Source: Candidatus Gastranaerophilales bacterium (GTDB lineage: Bacteria; Cyanobacteriota; Vampirovibrionia; Gastranaerophilales; Gastranaerophilaceae). Taken from it: a DNA stretch of 9,351 bases. This document shows positions 6,432 to 9,351 of this stretch, piece after piece. The notes under the pieces are model-generated. The model ran no database searches and had not been told where the DNA came from. It worked only from the letters and a program-made list of their open reading frames with translations. Each line of letters opens with the position of its first letter. The stretch's first letter is position 1. The stretch spans positions 1 to 9,351 of the forward strand of contig CAAHDT010000033.1 in the NCBI GenBank assembly GCA_900770525.1, read 5' to 3'. Both the position numbers and the translations under genes were made by a program.

Positions 6432-6677
6432 ATGAAGGACAAACCGGAACACTGTCAGCCCGAAAATTCAGAAATTAACGGAATAGTTCTTAGCAACAGA
6501 GAAAAACTTATCTTAAAATTTCTTGCCCTCGGAGAAAACAATAAACAAATCGCAGAACGGTTATTTTTAAGCGAACATACAGTTAAAGCAGATATCAGTT
6601 CAATTTTCAAAAAATTAGGAGTACAAAATAGAACACACGCAGCATACTTAGCTGCCATTCATAACCTTTTAGAATAA
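6432..6677 (+). CDS. Stand-alone LuxR/GerE-type HTH DNA-binding protein (copy 1)
   Basis: The 81-residue product is almost entirely a LuxR C-terminal (GerE) helix-turn-helix domain at about 20-75. It shows L-S-N-R-E near the start, NKQIAERLFLSEHTVKADIS as the HTH core and KKLGVQNRTHAA as the last helix. NarL/FixJ proteins carry this module after a receiver or sensor domain; here there is only a 19-residue polar leader, so it has no visible signal input. It resembles the GerE-only class (B. subtilis GerE is of similar size), acting as a dimeric DNA-binding regulator. The ribosome site is AAAGG, about nine bases before ATG. A paralogue lies 192 bp downstream. Domain assignment is secure; target genes are unknown. 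Confidence 0.9.
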   Translation: MKDKPEHCQPENSEINGIVLSNREKLILKFLALGENNKQIAERLFLSEHTVKADISSIFKKLGVQNRTHAAYLAAIHNLLE

Positions 6678-6765
6678 AAAAATTAATAAAAAGTCCTATT
6701 ATTATAAAATTTTCAACACTCGTTCGAAAATATCGAAACCCAGTAAAAATAGGCTATTATGGGCT

Positions 6766-6777
6766 TTACATATGTAA
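6766..6777 (+). promoter_or_regulatory. 12-bp perfect palindrome, candidate operator before the second LuxR-type gene
   Basis: TTACATATGTAA is a perfect palindrome about 95 bases before ATG 6870. The 12-mer beginning one base earlier (TTTACATATGTA, 6765-6776) matches TTTACATATCTA at 6359-6370, upstream of the first LuxR-type gene, at 11 of 12 positions. A -10-like TATAAT lies at 6798-6803. Between the genes there is also TTCGA-N5-TCGAA at 6723-6737. Confidence 0.35.
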
Positions 6778-6869
6778 CAAATTATTTCATTTGGATATAT
6801 AATTAATATTCCATCTATGAAAAAACATTATTCGTAAGATAATGAATTTGTTGAAGTTAAGGAAATAAT

Positions 6870-7091
6870 ATGAAGAAAGTTAAATTAACTAAAACCGAAA
6901 TACAAATCCTAAAACTAGTTGCCGTTGGTTATGAAAACAAAGAAATTGCAGACAAATTATTTTTAAGCAGCCACTCAGTAAAAGCATATGTTGCTTTATT
7001 ATTGAAAAAGTTAAATGCCGTTAACAGAACTCATATAACTTACAAAGCTCTATGCCAAAGATATATTCCGAAAGATTTAGAAAGAGATTAA
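6870..7091 (+). CDS. Stand-alone LuxR/GerE-type HTH DNA-binding protein (copy 2)
   Basis: This 73-residue protein is a GerE/LuxR HTH domain with almost nothing else. Residues 6-60 include LTKTEIQILKLVAVGYENKE, an I-A-D-K-L-F-L-S-S-H-S-V-K-A recognition segment and LLKKLNAVNRTH. It shares the NKxIAxxLFLSxHxVKA core and the NRTH turn with the protein encoded at 6432-6677, so the two probably arose by tandem duplication and then diverged. An AAGGA site about seven bases before ATG supports the start. It ends 19 bases before the perR -35 box and has no receiver domain. It could form homodimers or mixed dimers with its paralogue; targets are not shown by the sequence. Confidence 0.88.
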   Translation: MKKVKLTKTEIQILKLVAVGYENKEIADKLFLSSHSVKAYVALLLKKLNAVNRTHITYKALCQRYIPKDLERD

Positions 7092-7109
7092 TTTTCAAAA
7101 CTCAAACTA

Positions 7110-7138
7110 TTGACAATAAAGAGCTTTCCGTATAAACT
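7110..7138 (+). promoter_or_regulatory. perR promoter
   Basis: A perfect TTGACA (7110-7115) is followed by TATAAA after 15 bases (7131-7136) or TAAACT after 17 (7133-7138). The -10 end runs directly into the Fur-family box, so a bound repressor would block polymerase. The TTG of this -35 box is also a false start codon for an N-terminally extended PerR. Confidence 0.65.
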
Positions 7139-7152
7139 GATAATTGTTATCA
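7138..7152 (+). promoter_or_regulatory. Fur/PerR-type 7-1-7 operator
   Basis: TGATAATTGTTATCA is an inverted repeat, TGATAAT-T-GTTATCA, with one mismatch. It closely matches the 7-1-7 consensus bound by Fur-family dimers. It overlaps the expected transcription start of perR and lies 15 bases before the ATG at 7167, which points to autorepression. Confidence 0.7.
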
Positions 7153-7166
7153 ATTATGAGGTTAGA

Positions 7167-7556
7167 ATGAATTTTTCAAAAAAACGAGAACTTGTTTTAA
7201 AAGCACTTAAGGATAATGTTGTTCATCCTAGTGCCGAATACATTCATTCCGTTTTACAGAAAGAAAAAATAAATATGGGATTAGCCACTGTTTACAGAAA
7301 CCTCAACCAGATGTCAGAATTGGGGATAATCAAAAAGATTGACGGATTAGAATCATCCTCACACTTTGACCATAATGTTCATGAACATTATCATTTTATG
7401 TGTAATAATTGTCATAGAATATATGACGTAAGTTCAGATGTTGCTCCTGAACTTGCAAAAAAAGTCGAAAATGAGTTAGGGGCAACGGTAACAGATTATG
7501 ACATAATCCTTCATGGAATATGCAGTAATTGTAGTAAAGGAGAAGAAAATGGATAA
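7167..7556 (+). CDS. perR: Peroxide-responsive repressor PerR (Fur family)
   Basis: From ATG 7167 (GAGG at 7158-7161) the product has 129 residues: a winged-helix domain with LATVYRNLNQMSELGIIKKI (39-58), then a dimerisation domain. All regulatory metal ligands of B. subtilis PerR align: H20, D68, H74, H76 and D87, with the same 68-74-76 spacing. The structural zinc Cys pairs are C79/C82 and C119/C122, also with matching separation. In PerR, H37 and H91 (here H20 and H74) are oxidised by peroxide when iron is bound, releasing DNA. The Asp at 87 favours PerR over Fur or Zur. A longer frame starting at TTG 7110 is rejected because that TTG is the -35 box. The gene overlaps the rubredoxin start by eight bases, so both are on one transcript, under an apparent self-binding operator. 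Confidence 0.88.
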   Translation: MNFSKKRELVLKALKDNVVHPSAEYIHSVLQKEKINMGLATVYRNLNQMSELGIIKKIDGLESSSHFDHNVHEHYHFMCNNCHRIYDVSSDVAPELAKKVENELGATVTDYDIILHGICSNCSKGEENG

Positions 7557-7686
7557 ATACATTTGTACAGTTTGTAGTTACGTTTATGATCCGGCAGAAA
7601 ATGACGGTGTAAAATTTGAAGATTTACCGGATGATTATGTTTGCCCACTATGTGGAGTAGGCAAAGATATGTTTGAAAAAGAATAA
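7549..7686 (+). CDS. Rubredoxin, short 45-residue form
   Basis: The 45-residue protein begins MDKYICTVCSYVYDP and has the two iron-binding pairs C6-x-x-C9 and C32-P-L-C35-G, with FEDLPDDYVCPLCGVGK typical of rubredoxin. It holds one Fe(SCys)4 centre and carries single electrons in the cytoplasm. Standard rubredoxins have 52-54 residues; this one lacks about seven in the loop between the Cys pairs, as in the 45-residue rubredoxin of Desulfovibrio desulfuricans. ATG 7549 lies inside the end of perR (eight-base overlap), with AAGGAG six bases before it, suggesting translational coupling. A terminator follows directly. Its likely partner is the flavodiiron protein encoded 115 bp downstream, to which rubredoxins are the usual electron donors. 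The pairing here is inferred from neighbourhood. Confidence 0.95.
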   Translation: MDKYICTVCSYVYDPAENDGVKFEDLPDDYVCPLCGVGKDMFEKE

Positions 7687-7697
7687 TTAGAATTTCT

Positions 7698-7727
7698 ACC
7701 GGAATAGAATTTCCTATTCCGGTTTTT
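7698..7727 (+). terminator. Rho-independent terminator after rubredoxin
   Basis: ACCGGAATAG pairs perfectly with CTATTCCGGT across a six-base loop, followed by five T. It ends the perR-rubredoxin transcript, so the flavodiiron gene needs its own promoter or read-through. Confidence 0.9.
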
Positions 7728-7764
7728 AAACTTTAACTTTAGAATACAGAATTAATTGTAAGTA

Positions 7765-7788
7765 GTCAGATATTTTAAATCATCTGAC
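7765..7788 (+). promoter_or_regulatory. Inverted repeat GTCAGAT/ATCTGAC before the flavodiiron gene
   Basis: GTCAGAT (7765-7771) and ATCTGAC (7782-7788) form a perfect 7-base inverted repeat with a 10-base A/T-rich spacer. It ends at the edge of the GGGAGA ribosome site (7790-7795) of the gene starting at 7802. It could be a repressor site over the promoter start or an mRNA hairpin limiting ribosome access. I see no clear 7-1-7 Fur-type box here. Confidence 0.5.
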
Positions 7789-7801
7789 AGGGAGATGAAA
7801 A

Positions 7802-8986
7802 ATGAAATTTAAAGAAATTAAAAATAATATTTTTTACTGCGGCTTAAACGATTGCGAAAGAAAAATTTTTGATGAACTAATCCCATTAGAACACGGTACA
7901 AGCTACAATTCATACTTGGTAAAAGGTAGCGAAAAAACAGCTATTATAGATACAATGTACCCTCCAAAAACTGAAGAATACATCAATAATTTGGATGAAA
8001 ATGGAATTACACATATAGATTACATCATTGCAAACCACGGAGAACAAGACCATTCAGGTTCTATTCCGGCATTATTGGAAAAATACCCGAATGCAATTGT
8101 CATAACAAATGCAAAATGCAAAGAAAACATTAAAGAAATGCTACTTGTACCTGATGAAAAAATTCAAGTAATCGGCGACAAAGAAGAATTGTCATTAGGG
8201 GATAAAACCCTAAGATTTATTATCGCCCCTGGAGTACATTGGCCTGATACAATGTTTACATACTTGGTTGAAGATAATTTGATTTGCACCTGTGACTTTT
8301 TAGGCGCACACTATACTTTTGAAGACATCTATGCAGATGATTCAAAAGAACTTGAACATAGTGCAAAACGTTATTATGCAGAAATTATGATGCCGTTCAG
8401 AGCAATGTGCAAAAAATACACAAAACTTGTTAAAGAAATGGCTCCTGAAATGATTTTACCAAGTCATGGCCCTATATACAAAAATCCTGACTTTATATTA
8501 GACTTATACACCGATTGGTCTGCAGATGAAGGCAAAAACTTAGTTTTACTTCCATACGTTTCAATGTACGGAAGCGTTGAAGAAATGATTGACTACTTAA
8601 TCGAAAAATTAGAAGTAAAAGGAATTAAGACAGAAAAATTCGACATAGTAACAGGAGATTTAGGCGATTTAGCAATGGGACTTGTTGATGCAACAACACT
8701 TGTATTGGGAAGTTCAATGGTTCTTGCAGGCCCACACCCAATGACAATGAACATCGCATATCTTGCAAATGTTCTTAGACCAAAAGCAAAATGTGCAACA
8801 TTTGTTGGCTCATACGGTTGGGGCGGCAACTTGTTCGGAAAACTTGGCGAAATGTTATCAGGACTTAAGCTGGATGTAATCGACCCGATACTTGTAAAAG
8901 GAAAAGCTAAAGCAGAAGATTACAAAGCATTGGACGAAATTGCCGAAAAAATCTATGAAAAACACCACGAATTGAACTTTGTGTAA
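7802..8986 (+). CDS. Flavodiiron protein (FprA-type O2/NO reductase)
   Basis: The 394-residue protein has the two-domain flavodiiron layout: a metallo-beta-lactamase-like diiron domain (1 to about 245) and a flavodoxin domain (about 246-394). The diiron ligands are visible: H79-G-E81-Q-D83-H84, H146 in V-H-W-P-D, D165 in C-D-F-L-G-A-H and H222 in S-H-G-P. The flavodoxin part has the FMN phosphate loop region VSMYGSVEEM (253-262) and FVGSYGWGG (334-342). These enzymes reduce O2 to water and/or NO to N2O in the cytosol of anaerobes, drawing electrons from rubredoxin, which is encoded just upstream. There is no fused rubredoxin or flavin reductase domain, so it is the simple class. GGGAGA about seven bases before ATG supports the start. 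A terminator after rubredoxin and an inverted repeat before this gene imply separate control. O2 versus NO preference cannot be read from sequence. Confidence 0.96.
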   Translation: MKFKEIKNNIFYCGLNDCERKIFDELIPLEHGTSYNSYLVKGSEKTAIIDTMYPPKTEEYINNLDENGITHIDYIIANHGEQDHSGSIPALLEKYPNAIVITNAKCKENIKEMLLVPDEKIQVIGDKEELSLGDKTLRFIIAPGVHWPDTMFTYLVEDNLICTCDFLGAHYTFEDIYADDSKELEHSAKRYYAEIMMPFRAMCKKYTKLVKEMAPEMILPSHGPIYKNPDFILDLYTDWSADEGKNLVLLPYVSMYGSVEEMIDYLIEKLEVKGIKTEKFDIVTGDLGDLAMGLVDATTLVLGSSMVLAGPHPMTMNIAYLANVLRPKAKCATFVGSYGWGGNLFGKLGEMLSGLKLDVIDPILVKGKAKAEDYKALDEIAEKIYEKHHELNFV

Positions 8987-9000
8987 AAGAATAAATTCTA

Positions 9001-9034
9001 ATAGAGGTGAAACAATTGTTTCACCTCTATTTTT
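9001..9034 (+). terminator. Perfect palindromic terminator after the flavodiiron gene
   Basis: A 30-bp perfect palindrome (arms ATAGAGGTGAAAC and GTTTCACCTCTAT around AATT) is followed by four T. It begins 14 bases after the stop codon at 8986. Being symmetric, it could stop transcription from both sides, including the minus-strand gene entering from the right edge. Confidence 0.93.
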
Positions 9035-9141
9035 AGCAATGTTTTTTGTGTTTAGGTACGCTCATGTATGCGCTAGGGAGCGCTATTTGGGTGTTTTTTG
9101 GAGAGAACGTAGGGTGCGGGAAGAGCGTAAGCGGTTAAAAG

Positions 9142-9177
9142 CTCCCTCTCCCTTCGGGAGAGGCTAGGTGAGGGGTC
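9142..9177 (+). repeat. CCCTCTCCC/TGAGGGG hairpin repeat, copy 1
   Basis: CCTCTCCCTTCGGGAGAGG forms a perfect 8-bp stem with a three-base loop, followed by a tail ending GTGAGGGGTC. Copy 2 at 9231-9268 has the same layout. The pattern is familiar from dispersed intergenic repeats of many bacteria, which are often mistranslated as P-S-P-F-G-R-G peptides. Confidence 0.8.
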
Positions 9178-9230
9178 GACCTTCAATTCAGCAACAACCA
9201 AACAATCGCAAGAACAAAAAACCGTAAAAT

Positions 9231-9268
9231 CTCCCTCTACCGACGGGAGAGGGCTGGGGTGAGGGGTC
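9231..9268 (+). repeat. CCCTCTCCC/TGAGGGG hairpin repeat, copy 2
   Basis: CCCTCTACC pairs with GGGAGAGGG around GAC with one A-G mismatch, followed by CTGGGGTGAGGGGTC. It is a direct copy of the element at 9142-9177, offset by 89 bp, and ends only five bases before the stop codon of the minus-strand DUF559-like gene. Confidence 0.8.
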
Positions 9269-9273
9269 TACAG

Positions 9274-9351
9274 TTATTCAACAACCTCTAAAATCTTTTC
9301 AACTACTCCTTCAATATTATTATCTATATCATTATTCCAAAAACGTATAAC
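9274..9351 (-). CDS. DUF559 (Vsr-like endonuclease domain) protein, C-terminal fragment
   Basis: Read on the minus strand, the last 78 bases of the window give 25 codons and TAA (9276-9274). The peptide contains RFWNNDIDNNIEGVVEKI followed by a short acidic tail. The pattern R-F-W/x-N-x-x-(V/I)-x-x-N-x-(E/x)-G-V-(V/L)-x-x-I is the usual C-terminus of DUF559 proteins, small nucleases of the PD-(D/E)xK/Vsr type. The family is about 110-130 residues, so most of the gene, including the catalytic residues, lies beyond the window. Function is not established for most members; many travel with accessory DNA. The stop codon is followed within five bases by the CCCTCTCCC-type repeats. The call rests on this short piece only. 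Confidence 0.7.
   Translation of the reverse strand, partial: VIRFWNNDIDNNIEGVVEKILEVVE

Larger units (their letters stand above)
9035..9273. other. 239-bp gene-free, GC-richer stretch with hairpin repeats
   Basis: No gene is supported. Base composition shifts from the AT-rich norm to near even. It contains a GCGCT-AGGG-AGCGC hairpin near 9070-9083, an AACGTAGGGTGCGGG segment near 9107-9121, and the two copies of the CCCTCTCCC-type repeat. The shift and repeats suggest inserted or transferred DNA between the flavodiiron terminator and the DUF559-like gene. Confidence 0.6.

Noticed and set aside
7110..7166. N-terminal extension of PerR from TTG 7110
   Set aside because: The TTG is the first half of a perfect -35 box and the extension would be encoded by the promoter and operator; ATG 7167 has a good GAGG site.
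8979..9167. Open frame ending in a P-S-P-F-G-R-G-like peptide
   Set aside because: It begins inside the flavodiiron gene end, runs through its terminator and is translated from the hairpin repeat; no ribosome site or family resemblance.
1..9351. tRNA, rRNA, CRISPR array or transposase gene
   Set aside because: No cloverleaf, rRNA-like segment, regularly spaced repeat array or DDE/HUH transposase was seen on either strand.

Overview
The window is AT-rich, with short intergenic gaps and strong Shine-Dalgarno sites. It encodes a type IV prepilin-like protein with the N-terminus FTLAEVLITLGIIGVVAA, a PerR/rubredoxin/flavodiiron cluster typical of anaerobes, and two stand-alone LuxR-type HTH proteins. 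My best guess is a gut-type non-photosynthetic cyanobacterial relative (Gastranaerophilales / 'Melainabacteria'). This rests on remembered family resemblance, not on any search.

Left edge (1-560, minus strand): a prepilin gene enters from its promoter at about 504-532 and runs off the window at base 1. Its best start (GGAGG then ATG at 446) is separated from the prepilin reading frame by a run of ten G on the coding strand. Losing one G would fuse the two frames, so the gene looks phase-variable and drawn in the OFF state (or it is a pseudogene or assembly error). Two copies of a small hairpin repeat flank or lie within its 5' part. Bases 560-1795 hold the housekeeping genes rpmB (L28) and era, both minus strand.

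Centre (1902-6156, plus strand): a 746-residue bitopic envelope protein of unknown function is followed 22 bases later by an ABC-transporter-type solute-binding lipoprotein starting with TTG. Next comes an unrecognised cytosolic protein built of Y-D-x-x-T-G-K-like repeats, resembling DUF2963.

Right half (6157-9034, plus strand): two small GerE/LuxR HTH-only proteins are followed by an oxidative-stress module. This comprises perR (promoter overlapped by a 7-1-7 Fur-family box), an overlapping 45-residue rubredoxin gene, a terminator, and a flavodiiron protein gene ending in a perfect 30-bp palindromic terminator. Rubredoxin is expected to pass electrons to the flavodiiron enzyme, which reduces O2 (or NO) to harmless products; PerR senses peroxide and probably represses its own operon.

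Right edge (9035-9351): a gene-poor, locally GC-richer stretch carries two copies of a CCCTCTCCC...GGGAGAGG...TGAGGGG hairpin repeat. They abut the 3' end of a minus-strand gene whose last 25 codons look like a DUF559 (Vsr-like) endonuclease-domain protein.
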